From an uncultured beta proteobacterium (GTDB taxonomy: Bacteria; Pseudomonadota; Gammaproteobacteria; Burkholderiales; Rhodocyclaceae): DNA of 6,876 nucleotides. The DNA lies in the NCBI GenBank assembly GCA_903930395.1, contig CAIYYE010000286.1, positions 1 to 6,876 of the forward strand, in the 5' to 3' direction. The position numbers and the translations under genes are program-made. This document shows, piece after piece, positions 1 through 6,876 of this stretch. Each line of letters opens with the position of its first letter. Position 1 is the first letter of the stretch. Under the pieces are notes generated by a model, which made no database searches, had not been told where the DNA came from, and saw nothing but the letters and a program-made list of their open reading frames with translations.

Positions 1-1
1 G

Positions 2-376
2 CCGGCGGCAGTCCCGGAACCGCCGCCGCGCACCGTCGTCCTCGACAAGCCGCTGCGTTCCGGCCAGCGCTTCTACGCCAGGGGCTGCGACCTGATCGTC
101 ACGGCCATGGTCAGCGCCGGCGCCGAAGTCATTGCCGACGGCCACATCCACGTCTACGCCCCCTTGCGCGGCCGCGCCCTGGCCGGCGCCAGCGGCGACA
201 AGTCGGCCCGCATCTTCACCACCAGCCTGGAAGCCGAACTGGTTTCCGTGGCCGGCATCTACCGCACTTTCGAGGCCGGCGTTCCCGCCGAACTCGCCCG
301 CCAGCCGGCGACGGTCTGTCTCAGCGAAGCATGTGGCGACAGCTGCCTGACCGTTGCCGCCCTGGCGCTCCGTTAA
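2..376 (+). CDS. minC: Septum site-determining protein MinC, C-terminal part (5' end outside window)
   Basis: The reading frame is open from the window edge to a TAA at 374-376 and gives 124 residues. MinC inhibits FtsZ polymerisation. Its C-terminal beta-helix domain dimerises and binds MinD, which carries it to the membrane. After a Pro-rich linker (visible residues 1-9), the domain shows the RSGQ motif (19-22) known as part of the MinD-binding surface, then the conserved stretches [11 protein letters not shown] (37-47), [11 protein letters not shown] (56-66) and [10 protein letters not shown] (76-85). The N-terminal FtsZ-inhibiting domain is upstream of the window, since E. coli MinC has about 231 residues. 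The Met codon at 107 is internal and is not the start. The tail after LSEA ([14 protein letters not shown]) carries two Cys and differs from the E. coli tail. minD follows after 51 bases, so this is the first visible gene of a min operon. The identification is secure; only its full extent is unknown. Confidence 0.96.
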   Translation, partial: PAAVPEPPPRTVVLDKPLRSGQRFYARGCDLIVTAMVSAGAEVIADGHIHVYAPLRGRALAGASGDKSARIFTTSLEAELVSVAGIYRTFEAGVPAELARQPATVCLSEACGDSCLTVAALALR

Positions 377-401
377 TCGCGCGTTTCGACGCGAGCTTTT
401 T
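377..401 (+). terminator. Terminator-like hairpin between minC and minD (possible attenuator)
   Basis: Directly after the minC stop, CGCGT (380-384) pairs with ACGCG (389-393) around a TTCG loop. An alternative register pairs TCGCG (377-381) with CGCGA (390-394). Five T follow at 397-401. The stem is only 5 bp, so termination would be partial at best. Such an element could lower minD-minE transcription relative to minC, or mark a processed 3' end. Function is inferred from shape only. Confidence 0.4.
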
Positions 402-427
402 CCACCACTTACCCAGCGAGAACACAC

Positions 428-1243
428 GTGACCAGAATCATCGTCGTTACTTCCGGCAAGGGCGGGGTCGGCAAGACCACCACCAGCGCCAGCTTTTCCA
501 CCGGCCTCGCGCAGCGCGGCTTCAAGACGGCCGTCATCGACTTCGACGTCGGCCTGCGCAATCTCGACCTGATCATGGGCTGCGAACGCCGCGTCGTCTA
601 TGACCTGATCAATGTCATCAACGGCGAAGCAACGCTGACCCAGGCCCTGATCAAGGACAAGCACGCCGACAACCTCTACGTGCTGCCCGCCTCGCAGACG
701 CGCGACAAGGATGCATTGACCGAAGAAGGTGTCGAGAAGGTCATCAAGGAACTCGAACACCAGGGCTTCGACTACATCGTCTGCGACTCGCCGGCCGGTA
801 TCGAATCGGGCGCCATCATGGCCCTCGCCTTCGCCGACGAAGCCCTCGTCGTGACCAACCCGGAAGTCTCCTCGGTACGCGACTCCGACCGCATCCTCGG
901 CATTCTCCAGGCCAAGTCGCGCCGCGCCATCGAAGGCCGCGAACCGGTCAAGGAACACCTGCTCATCACGCGCTACAACCCGACCCGCGTCGAAGCCGGC
1001 GAAATGCTGTCATACAAGGACATCCAGGAAATCCTCCGGGTGCCCATCATCGGCGTCATTCCCGAATCGGAAGAAGTACTGCAAGCCTCCAACCAGGGTT
1101 CGCCAGTCATCCACCAGAAAGATACCGATGCGGCCGAAGCCTACAACGACGTGATCGCCCGCTTCCTCGGCGAGGACAAGCCGCTGCGCTTCGTCGACTA
1201 CGTCAAGCCGGGCCTGCTCAAGCGCCTCTTCGGAGGCAAGTGA
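428..1243 (+). CDS. minD: Septum site-determining ATPase MinD
   Basis: This 271-residue protein is a ParA/MinD-family ATPase that dimerises on the membrane with ATP, recruits MinC, and is released by MinE, giving the pole-to-pole oscillation. The deviant Walker A motif KGGVGKTT lies at residues 11-18 with both the signature Lys11 and Lys16. Asp40 in VIDFDVG, Asp120 in IVCDSPAG and Asp152 in SSVRDSD match the catalytic and MinE/MinC-contact positions of E. coli MinD. The last 12 residues ([12 protein letters not shown]) are the amphipathic membrane-targeting helix. Length matches the family (270 in E. coli). The start is GTG at 428; the protein aligns from its first residue with E. coli MinD, which fixes this start even though the ribosome binding site (around 415-420, AGCGAG) is weak. 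The gene ends one base before minE, consistent with translational coupling. Confidence 0.98.
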   Translation: MTRIIVVTSGKGGVGKTTTSASFSTGLAQRGFKTAVIDFDVGLRNLDLIMGCERRVVYDLINVINGEATLTQALIKDKHADNLYVLPASQTRDKDALTEEGVEKVIKELEHQGFDYIVCDSPAGIESGAIMALAFADEALVVTNPEVSSVRDSDRILGILQAKSRRAIEGREPVKEHLLITRYNPTRVEAGEMLSYKDIQEILRVPIIGVIPESEEVLQASNQGSPVIHQKDTDAAEAYNDVIARFLGEDKPLRFVDYVKPGLLKRLFGGK

Positions 1244-1244
1244 G

Positions 1245-1502
1245 ATGTCGCTGCTTTCGATGCTCTTCGGCAACAAGCCGAAAACCGCCCATCTCGCCAA
1301 GGAGCGCCTGCAGCTGATCATCGCCCATGAACGCGATGGCGGCGGCAGCAGCGCCAACTTCCTGCCCGACCTGCAACGCGAATTGATCGCCGTGATCTCC
1401 AAGTACGTCAAGGTGAACACCGAGGACATCCGCGTTTCGCTCGAAAAACAGGGCAATTACGAAGTCCTGGAAGTCAATATCGTGCTTCCCGAAAAGGGCT
1501 GA
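1245..1502 (+). CDS. minE: Cell division topological specificity factor MinE
   Basis: This 85-residue protein stimulates MinD ATPase activity and drives its release from the membrane, so that MinCD inhibition is relieved at midcell. Residues 2-10 (SLLSMLFGN) form the short N-terminal membrane-binding helix. Residues 13-31 (around [15 protein letters not shown]) are the anti-MinCD segment that switches between beta strand and helix. Residues 38-83 form the topological specificity domain, with the conserved [17 protein letters not shown] and [11 protein letters not shown] stretches. Length is close to E. coli MinE (88). The ATG follows the minD stop by one base, and its ribosome binding site GGAGG (1232-1236) lies inside the end of minD, so the two genes are co-translated. 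Forty bases separate it from the ClpX-like gene downstream. Confidence 0.97.
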   Translation: MSLLSMLFGNKPKTAHLAKERLQLIIAHERDGGGSSANFLPDLQRELIAVISKYVKVNTEDIRVSLEKQGNYEVLEVNIVLPEKG

Positions 1503-1511
1503 CCGGTCTAG

Positions 1512-1545
1512 CATCGGGGCATTCCGATCAGGGAGTGCCCCGATG
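1512..1545 (+). promoter_or_regulatory. RNA hairpin enclosing the RBS and start codon of the ClpX-like gene
   Basis: CATCGGGGCA (1512-1521) is the exact reverse complement of TGCCCCGATG (1536-1545), whose last three bases are the ATG start codon. In RNA the stem continues inward by a U-G wobble (1522/1535) and three Watson-Crick pairs (1523-1525 with 1532-1534). This makes a 14-bp stem closed by a six-base loop, GATCAG (1526-1531). The ribosome binding site GGGAG (1531-1535) lies at the loop edge and in the stem. Free initiation should therefore be hindered. The stem begins 9 bases after the minE stop, so a terminating ribosome could only open its base. No T-tract follows, which argues against a simple terminator. 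A dyad-symmetric DNA operator is an alternative reading. Confidence 0.7.
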
Positions 1546-2556
1546 TCTGTCCAGCTCAAACCCAGCGAAATCGTCCGCCGGCTTTCCGAACACGTGATCG
1601 GCCAGGAAGCGGCCAAGCGCACGCTGGCCGTGGCGATTTACGCGCATTACCGGCGCATGGCGGCAAATGCCGGCGCCGACGAAGTCGAACTGACAAAAAG
1701 CAACATCCTGCTCATCGGCCCGACCGGCAGCGGCAAGACCCTGCTCTGCGACACGCTGGCCCGCATCCTTGATGTCCCTTTCGTCACCGCCGATGCCACC
1801 TCGCTGGCCCAGACGCAGTTTGTCGGCGACGAGATCGAGGCCATCCTGCACCGCCTCCTCGACCGCGCCAATGGCGACATCGCCCGCGCCCAGCGCGGCA
1901 TCGTCTTCGTCGATGAAGTCGACAAGCTCAAGGCCATCGGTGGCCAGGCCCGCGCCACTTCGGGTGAAAGCGTCCAGCACGCCCTGCTCAAGATCATGGA
2001 AGGCTCGCCAGTACGCCTCAAGGACGGGCAACACATCGACACCGGCAACATCCTCTTCATCTGCGGCGGCGCTTTCGTCGGTCTCGATCACATCCTGACG
2101 CGGACCCATACCTTCGGCTTCATCTCGGCGACTGGCGGCGACGACCAGCAAATCCTCGAGCGCCTCAACGCCCGCGTCAAACCGACCGACCTGCTCGAAT
2201 TCGGCCTGATCCCCGAATTCGCCGGCCGCCTGCCCATCGTCACGCGCCTGCATGAACTGACGCAGGAGATGCTGGTGCGCATCCTGACCGAACCGAAAAA
2301 CGCTCTCTACCGTCAGTTCAAGGCGATGCTGGGGGCGGACGGCGTGGACCTCCAGATCGCCCCCGCCGTTTTCGACCAGATGGCCGAACTGGCCATCGAA
2401 TACAAGGCCGGGGCGCGCAGCCTGCGCGGCATTTTCGAGGAAATGATGACTGACGTGATGTACGCCGTGCCGGACAATCCAGGCATCCGCAAGGTGGTCA
2501 TCCGTTCACTGTTCGAGCGTGCTGAAATAATCGGCGCCGGGCCGGGCGCGACGTGA
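1543..2556 (+). CDS. ClpX-like AAA+ unfoldase lacking the N-terminal zinc-binding domain
   Basis: This 337-residue protein is a ClpX paralogue. ClpX is a hexameric ATPase that unfolds tagged proteins and feeds them to the ClpP peptidase in the cytosol. The ATPase core is complete: VIGQ box (18-21), Walker A GPTGSGKT (59-66), Walker B FVDE (122-125), arginine finger R229 in IPEFAGRLP, and the sensor-2 motif GARSLR (290-295). Three features depart from E. coli ClpX. The protein starts just before the AAA+ module, so the roughly 60-residue zinc-binding domain with its Cys residues is absent. The pore-1 loop reads QFVG (92-95) instead of GYVG. The segment carrying the RKH loop is about 10 residues shorter and has no RKH. 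The ClpP-docking IGF loop is shortened but keeps a related FGF (191-193). The RBS is GGGAG at 1531-1535, seven bases before the ATG, and both are inside a hairpin. Homology begins by residue 5-8, so no later start fits. It lies behind minE on the same strand and is probably co-transcribed. Its substrate and ClpP dependence are unknown; it is unlikely to be the housekeeping ClpX. Confidence 0.9.
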   Translation: MSVQLKPSEIVRRLSEHVIGQEAAKRTLAVAIYAHYRRMAANAGADEVELTKSNILLIGPTGSGKTLLCDTLARILDVPFVTADATSLAQTQFVGDEIEAILHRLLDRANGDIARAQRGIVFVDEVDKLKAIGGQARATSGESVQHALLKIMEGSPVRLKDGQHIDTGNILFICGGAFVGLDHILTRTHTFGFISATGGDDQQILERLNARVKPTDLLEFGLIPEFAGRLPIVTRLHELTQEMLVRILTEPKNALYRQFKAMLGADGVDLQIAPAVFDQMAELAIEYKAGARSLRGIFEEMMTDVMYAVPDNPGIRKVVIRSLFERAEIIGAGPGAT

Positions 2557-2573
2557 AAAGCCGCTCCGCCTGA

Positions 2574-5366
2574 TCAGCCGGCCCGCCCCAGCCACTTGAG
2601 CAGGGTCGCATAGAGCACATCGGGATCGACCGGCTTGCCGACGTGGTCGTTCATTCCCGCATCCAGGCATTCCTGCCTGTCCTCCTCGAAGGCATTGGCG
2701 GTCATCGCCAGAATAGGCAGGCTCGCCTTGCCCGCGAGCCGACGAATGGCGCGGGTTGCCTCCAGACCGCCCATCACCGGCATTTGCATGTCCATCAGGA
2801 CCAGCGCGTAATCAGCGGCCTGCACCGCGTTTACGGCCTGCTGGCCATTTTCCGCGACATCCACTGCGAGGCCGGCCATGCGCAGAAGTTCGCACGCCAC
2901 TTCGCGACTGACCGGATCATCTTCAACCAGCAAAACACGGGCGCCGCCAAATTTTTGGCCGATCAACACTTCCGGCAAGACCGGGGATGCTTCGCCCGGC
3001 ACCAACGAAATCGCCTCACCGGCCGCCTTGGGTAGACGCACCGTCAGCCAGAAGCTGCTACCGACCCCTGCTTCGCTGTCGACGCCTACCTCCCCTCCCA
3101 TCATGTTGGCCAACTGGCGACAGATGGCCAGGCCCAGGCCGGTCCCGCCAAAGCGCCGGGTCATCGTGGCATCGGCCTGGATGAAGGGATTGAACAGGCT
3201 GGCACTTTGTTCCGGCGTGATGCCGACGCCCTGATCCGCCACGGCAAAACGGAGGAGCACAGTCTTGCCGTCGTCCTCGATAAGCGACGCGTGCACGACT
3301 ATCCGTCCCTGCTCGGAGAACTTGATGGCATTGCCCAGGTAGTTGAGCAGACATTGCTCGAGACGCAGGGCGTCGCCATTGACCATGGCCGGCAAGGCCG
3401 GATCGATCTCGCTCTCGAGTTGCAATCCCTTGGCCATCGCCCGCTCACCCAACATGCTGAGGCTGTAGGCAACGACCTGGGCCGGCGAGAAGTCGGCGTT
3501 GTTGAGTGACAGCTTGCCGGCTTCGATTTTCGAGAAATCGAGCACGTTGTTGATGATGTCGAGCAGATGTTTGGCCGAGTCGGTCAACTTGCCCAGATGA
3601 TCTATGGTCTTCGGCTCGCTGGCATCCTTTTGCAGCAGATGCGCCAGACCGAGAATGGCATTCATCGGTGTCCGTATCTCGTGACTCATATTGGCCAGGA
3701 AGGTGCTCTTGGCCCGGCTCGCCGCCTCGGCCTCGTCCTTGGCTTCAGCCAGCTGGACGGTGCGTTCGCTGACCAGGGTTTCAAGGTTGTTGCGGTGCTT
3801 TTCGAGCTCTGCCTCGCTTTGCTTGCGGGCGGTAATGTCGGTCGAGATGCCGCACAGGGCGTATATGTTGCCATCGGCATCACGCAAGGGTAGTTTGACC
3901 GAGACATAGGCGCTGGTCACCTCACCGTCCACGCTGGTATTGACCTCTTCCTCGGCCACCCGCTCGCCCTGCTCGATGACCCGCCGGTCATTGCGGCGAA
4001 GATTTTCGGCCGTCGCGGCGTCAAAAAAACTCGTATCGTCATGTCCGACGATGTCTTCCATCGGCTTGCCGAACAACTCGCGGACCTGACCGTTGGCGTA
4101 ACGATAGCGGTAATCCTTATCCTTGATATAGATATACGCCTCGACGCTGTCGAGAATGATGGCCAGCTTCTGCTCACTGGCCTGCAAGGCAGCCTGCTGG
4201 GCCAGGTTTTTCTGGTGATAGTCGACAAACAGACGCTTCGACCAGCGCGAAAACAGGAGTGAACCGACGAGGGCCAGACCGAGCGCCCCGAGCACCACCA
4301 GCAATAGCTTGAGCAAGCGCTGGCTGGCACCAGCTTCGTAGATTTCCCGCTCGGCCTCGAGCATGCCCTGGAACTCGTCATCGAATACGGTAGCAATCAC
4401 CGTCCATCCCCAGGGTTCGAAACTGCGCACGAGAGCAGTTTTCGTCGCCAGCGTTCCGCCATCGGAATGGGGCCACTCATAGCGCACCAGTCCCCCGCCC
4501 GCCCTGGCGGCAGCCTGAATGGCCTCGAGCGCAGCCCGTTCAACCGGCGGCAGGGATTCGGCCAATGCGCCCTCCTGGGCTTTCTTTGTTGGCGACAGCA
4601 AGGGCCTGCCCTCACGATCGATCAGGGCGATGTAGCCCGTCGCCCCGAAGCGCACGCCACGCAAACGCTCGATCGCTTCCTGCTGCTGCAACTGCTCCCA
4701 TTTGTAGGTGTAGTCGCCGGTCCCGATCAGCCAGTCATAGGGCGCGAAGCGACGGACATAGGCCAGCTTGTCCGACATCACTTTCGGATCGTCCGGCCGA
4801 TACCAGCGATAGCGTGAAAAGCCTTCGCCGTCAGGCTTTGCCGCCGCCTCGATCAGCCCGCGCATGATGAAATGCCCGGTATCGTCCCGGTTGTCGAGGA
4901 TGGTCTGGCCCTCGAGTTGAGGCGCAGTCGGCAGCAGAATGAACTGGCCCTGCATGTCATCTATGAAGTAGTAGCCACGCCCGTCGTAAAAGCGAACCGG
5001 ACGCAGCGCCTCCTTGATCAGGCGCTTGACCTCCGCAGCCGGATGGCGGGTTGATTCCCTGTCGTAAATCCCCTGGGCGACCTGCATGGCAAGATCGACT
5101 TGCTGCACGAGGCTCTGCCGCAACACCGTCTCGCTGCGCTGCCGCGTAAATTCAATATAGGCCAGAGAGCGCTCCATCTCTGCCGTGAGACGATCCGCCA
5201 GTTGCGCCCGGACCCCTTGCTCGATACGTGCCATCGAGTCGCGGCGCTCGGCCAGGTTCTGCCAGGTAAAAAATGCCGACAGTGCCACGGTCAACAGCAG
5301 GACCATGGCAATGGTGCCGATCCGGTGAATCCTCGGCACGGATCTTTCGTCGGCCACAAACGCCAT
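2574..5366 (-). CDS. Membrane hybrid sensor histidine kinase: tandem Cache, PAS, HisKA, HATPase, receiver
   Basis: This 930-residue inner-membrane sensor kinase begins with a TM helix (about 15-35). Two Cache-type modules follow: one at about 85-225 ([10 protein letters not shown] at 131-140, [17 protein letters not shown] at 201-217) and one at about 237-330 ([13 protein letters not shown] at 241-253, [14 protein letters not shown] at 313-326). A second TM helix lies at about 351-373, so both Cache modules should face the periplasm. A PAS domain (about 400-511) and a coiled-coil linker (512-552) precede the HisKA domain with phosphoacceptor His562 in SHEIRTPM. The HATPase shows N-box Asn679, G1 DQGVGI (711-716) and G2 GGTGLGL (740-746). 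The C-terminal receiver has acidic residues 815-817, phosphoacceptor Asp859, Thr889 and Lys911. All catalytic residues are present. There is no HPt domain, so a separate HPt protein is probably required. The ATG at 5364-5366 is preceded by GAGGGAG (5377-5383, - strand) with a 10-base spacing. It is convergent with the ClpX-like gene, 17 bases apart. The ligand is unknown; Cache domains of this kind often bind small carboxylates or amino acids. Confidence 0.93.
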   Translation of the reverse strand: MAFVADERSVPRIHRIGTIAMVLLLTVALSAFFTWQNLAERRDSMARIEQGVRAQLADRLTAEMERSLAYIEFTRQRSETVLRQSLVQQVDLAMQVAQGIYDRESTRHPAAEVKRLIKEALRPVRFYDGRGYYFIDDMQGQFILLPTAPQLEGQTILDNRDDTGHFIMRGLIEAAAKPDGEGFSRYRWYRPDDPKVMSDKLAYVRRFAPYDWLIGTGDYTYKWEQLQQQEAIERLRGVRFGATGYIALIDREGRPLLSPTKKAQEGALAESLPPVERAALEAIQAAARAGGGLVRYEWPHSDGGTLATKTALVRSFEPWGWTVIATVFDDEFQGMLEAEREIYEAGASQRLLKLLLVVLGALGLALVGSLLFSRWSKRLFVDYHQKNLAQQAALQASEQKLAIILDSVEAYIYIKDKDYRYRYANGQVRELFGKPMEDIVGHDDTSFFDAATAENLRRNDRRVIEQGERVAEEEVNTSVDGEVTSAYVSVKLPLRDADGNIYALCGISTDITARKQSEAELEKHRNNLETLVSERTVQLAEAKDEAEAASRAKSTFLANMSHEIRTPMNAILGLAHLLQKDASEPKTIDHLGKLTDSAKHLLDIINNVLDFSKIEAGKLSLNNADFSPAQVVAYSLSMLGERAMAKGLQLESEIDPALPAMVNGDALRLEQCLLNYLGNAIKFSEQGRIVVHASLIEDDGKTVLLRFAVADQGVGITPEQSASLFNPFIQADATMTRRFGGTGLGLAICRQLANMMGGEVGVDSEAGVGSSFWLTVRLPKAAGEAISLVPGEASPVLPEVLIGQKFGGARVLLVEDDPVSREVACELLRMAGLAVDVAENGQQAVNAVQAADYALVLMDMQMPVMGGLEATRAIRRLAGKASLPILAMTANAFEEDRQECLDAGMNDHVGKPVDPDVLYATLLKWLGRAG

Positions 5367-5405
5367 GCTCGCCCAGCTCCCTCAGTACGCAGATATCAGG
5401 CGCCC

Positions 5406-5411
5406 ATTGTA
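5406..5411 (-). promoter_or_regulatory. Possible -10 box of the sensor kinase promoter
   Basis: On the - strand TACAAT differs at one base from the sigma-70 -10 consensus and lies 39 bases upstream of the kinase ATG, within an AT-richer patch (about 5407-5450). At 17-18 bases upstream there is no good -35 hexamer (AACTCT or CAACTC), so the promoter would be weak or activator-dependent. A promoter here is expected because a terminator separates the kinase from actP. Confidence 0.3.
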
Positions 5412-5455
5412 TCTATTCCAAAAGTAATAGAGTTGACGCAAAACAACAAGCTCGG

Positions 5456-5466
5456 GTCGATTCGAC
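5456..5466. other. Small palindrome GTCGA-T-TCGAC upstream of the sensor kinase
   Basis: GTCGA (5456-5460) and TCGAC (5462-5466) form a perfect dyad around one T, between the two direct-repeat copies and upstream of the possible -10 box. It could be an operator, but it is short enough to arise by chance. Confidence 0.2.
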
Positions 5467-5491
5467 AAACTATCAGGTCACGCCCACGAAT

Positions 5492-5514
5492 AAAAAAGGG
5501 GCCCGAAGGCCCCT
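5492..5514 (-). terminator. Rho-independent terminator of actP
   Basis: On the - strand AGGGGCC pairs with GGCCCCT around a TTCG loop closed by a C-G pair, the very stable cUUCGg tetraloop. A run of six T follows (5497-5492, the first of them pairing in the stem). It begins about 62 bases beyond the actP stop and is oriented to end actP transcription. On the + strand the hairpin has no following T-tract, so it acts in one direction only. Confidence 0.93.
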
Positions 5515-5576
5515 GGAAAGAATGAGACGGCGGGCGCTGTTGTCCCGACATCTCACCCGCAGAGTCGATTGAATCT

Positions 5577-6876
5577 CTAGTGGTCGTGCGCTCCCGAAGC
5601 ACCCAGGCCGGTCTGGGCGCGGATGTACTGCTCTTCGTAGGCTTCCTTCTCCTTGTCCGCACGGACGCTCTTGTCGGTCACCGAGAGCAACCAGGTGACG
5701 AAGAAGGCAAGCGTCATCGAAACGATGGCCGGGTGGTCGTACGGGAAGATGGCGGCCTTGTTGCCGAGAATCTTGACCCACACGGTCGGCGACAGGATAA
5801 CCAGGCCAACCGAGGAGACCAGGCCGGAAATCCCGCCCCACAGGGCACCACGGGTGGTCAGGCCCTTCCAGTACATGGACAGGATGAGGACCGGGAAGTT
5901 GACCGAGGAGGCGACGCCGAAGGCCAGGGCGACGAGGAACAAGACGTTCTGGTCCTTGAAGGCAATGCCGAGCAGGATGGCGGTAAGGCCCAGACCGACG
6001 GAAGCGAAGCGGGTGACCTTCATTTCCTGGGCGCTGGTGGCCGTGCCCTTCTTGATGACGCGGGCGTAGAGGTCATGCGAGATGGCCGATGCGCCGGCCA
6101 GGGCCAGCCCGGAAACAACCGCCAGGATGGTGGCGAAGGCAACGGCCGAGAGGAAGCCGAGGAAGACATCCCCGCCGACGGCCTTGGCCAGATGCATGAC
6201 CGGCATGTTGTTGCCACCGATCAGCTTGCCACCGACCACGCCGCCCTCGAAGAAGTCCGCGTTGGTGCCGACGATGGAAATCGCCGCAGCGCCGAGCACA
6301 ATGGTGACAAGGAAGAACAGACCGATGAAACCGGTTGCATAGAAAACCGACTTGCGGGCTTCCTTGGCGTTCGGCACGGTGAAGAAACGCATCATGATGT
6401 GCGGCAGGCCGGCCGTACCGAAGAGCAGGCCGAGCGACAGGGAGAAGGCGGAGATCGGGTCAGCCATGAGCGAGCCAGGCGCCATCATCTTTTCGCCCAG
6501 CTTGTGCGACTCGATGGCCTTGCTGAAGAGATTGTCGAGCGACCAGCCGAATTGCGACAAGGTCATCAGCATCAGCGTGATACCGCCACCGAGCAGCAAG
6601 CAGGCCTTGATGATCTGCACCCAGGTCGTAGCGGTCATGCCGCCGAAGGTGACATAGACCATCATCAGGATACCGACGCAAACCACCGCATAGTTGTAAT
6701 CCAGACCGAACAGCAACTGGATCAACTGGCCAGCACCGACCATCTGCACGATCAGGTAGAAGCAGACGACAGTCAGCGAACCGATGGCCGCGAAGGTGCG
6801 GATACGATTTTGATCGAGACGATAGGAGGCGATGTCGGCAAAGGTAAATTTTCCGAGATTGCGCAGCCGTTCGGCA
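5577..6876 (-). CDS. actP: Cation/acetate symporter ActP (N-terminal part outside window)
   Basis: This is a sodium:solute symporter-family permease for acetate and related short carboxylates, in the inner membrane. The frame is open from the right window edge (first whole codon ending at 6875) to a TAG at 5577-5579, giving 432 residues. The GTG at 6747-6749 is an internal Val, because the 42 codons before it still match the family ([20 protein letters not shown]). E. coli ActP has 549 residues, so roughly 115-120 are missing. Strongly conserved stretches include [86 protein letters not shown] and [10 protein letters not shown], set among many hydrophobic membrane segments. The soluble tail ends [16 protein letters not shown], with a His-Asp-His terminus. 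In many proteobacteria a small DUF485 membrane protein gene (yjcH type) lies directly upstream; that region is not visible here. A strong terminator follows the gene. Confidence 0.96.
   Translation of the reverse strand, partial: AERLRNLGKFTFADIASYRLDQNRIRTFAAIGSLTVVCFYLIVQMVGAGQLIQLLFGLDYNYAVVCVGILMMVYVTFGGMTATTWVQIIKACLLLGGGITLMLMTLSQFGWSLDNLFSKAIESHKLGEKMMAPGSLMADPISAFSLSLGLLFGTAGLPHIMMRFFTVPNAKEARKSVFYATGFIGLFFLVTIVLGAAAISIVGTNADFFEGGVVGGKLIGGNNMPVMHLAKAVGGDVFLGFLSAVAFATILAVVSGLALAGASAISHDLYARVIKKGTATSAQEMKVTRFASVGLGLTAILLGIAFKDQNVLFLVALAFGVASSVNFPVLILSMYWKGLTTRGALWGGISGLVSSVGLVILSPTVWVKILGNKAAIFPYDHPAIVSMTLAFFVTWLLSVTDKSVRADKEKEAYEEQYIRAQTGLGASGAHDH

Larger units (their letters stand above)
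5394..5486 (-). repeat. Imperfect direct repeat upstream of the sensor kinase
   Basis: On the - strand, TGGGCG-CCTGATA (5406-5394) recurs upstream as TGGGCG-TGA-CCTGATA (5486-5471). The 13 shared bases are identical and the upstream copy has a three-base insertion. The copies start about 80 bases apart and bracket the probable kinase promoter region. They may be binding sites for a regulator, or a chance or duplication remnant. No regulator family is recognised. Confidence 0.35.

Noticed and set aside
107..109. ATG as the start of a short 89-residue protein.
   Set aside because: It is internal to minC: the upstream frame is open and encodes the conserved RSGQ-containing part of the MinC C-terminal domain.
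1528..2253. A 241-codon open frame antisense to the ClpX-like gene.
   Set aside because: Its composition is that of a GC-rich shadow frame (no recognisable domain), and the + strand frame has complete AAA+ motifs throughout.
2538..2585. CGGGCCGG (2538-2545) and CCGGCCCG (2578-2585) are inverted repeats across the convergent ends of the ClpX-like gene and the kinase.
   Set aside because: The loop would be 32 bases and no T-tract follows on either strand. Both arms lie in GC-rich coding sequence where such matches are common. I do not call a terminator here.
5517..5576. GCGGG/CCCGC and TGAGA/TCTCA complementary pairs between the actP stop and its terminator, suggesting a structured 3' UTR.
   Set aside because: The two pairs cross rather than nest, and each is only five bases. 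The strong UUCG terminator next to them already explains the 3' end.
5396..5662. Open frames crossing the actP-kinase intergenic region on both strands.
   Set aside because: They run through the terminator or the actP 3' end and show no protein-family features or convincing ribosome binding sites.
6747..6749. GTG as a possible start of a 390-residue permease.
   Set aside because: The frame stays open to the window edge and the upstream 42 codons match ActP, so this GTG is an internal Val.

Overview
The window is GC-rich, gene-dense proteobacterial chromosome. The closeness of MinD, MinE and ActP to their E. coli homologues, together with the gene content, suggests a betaproteobacterium, perhaps of the Rhodocyclales (Dechloromonas/Azonexus-like). 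That placement is inference from protein character only; no rRNA or other marker is present.

Left part (1-2556, + strand): the 3' end of minC, then complete minD and minE, the division-site selection system that keeps FtsZ rings away from the poles. A terminator-like hairpin sits between minC and minD. Forty bases after minE begins a 337-residue AAA+ protein that is clearly a ClpX paralogue. It lacks the N-terminal zinc-binding domain, has a shortened RKH-loop region, and has Phe in place of the pore-1 Tyr, while all the ATPase motifs remain. Its ribosome binding site and start codon lie inside a near-perfect 14-bp hairpin (1512-1545). This pair, an atypical ClpX behind minCDE with an occluded start, is the most interesting part of the window.

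Middle (2574-5366, - strand, convergent with the ClpX-like gene): one large membrane-bound hybrid sensor kinase of 930 residues, with TM, two Cache-type sensor domains, TM, PAS, HisKA, HATPase and receiver. No partner regulator or HPt protein lies beside it.

Right part (5367-6876): a 210-base intergenic region holds the kinase's ribosome binding site, a possible -10 box, an imperfect direct repeat, a small palindrome, and a textbook UUCG-loop intrinsic terminator for the gene to its right. That gene is actP, a sodium:solute-family acetate permease read on the - strand, whose N-terminal part (roughly 115-120 residues by comparison with E. coli) lies beyond the window. The kinase lies downstream of actP in the same direction but is separated from it by the terminator, so it probably has its own promoter. 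A carboxylate-sensing role for the kinase is possible but unproven. No tRNA, rRNA, CRISPR array, insertion sequence or other mobile element was seen.
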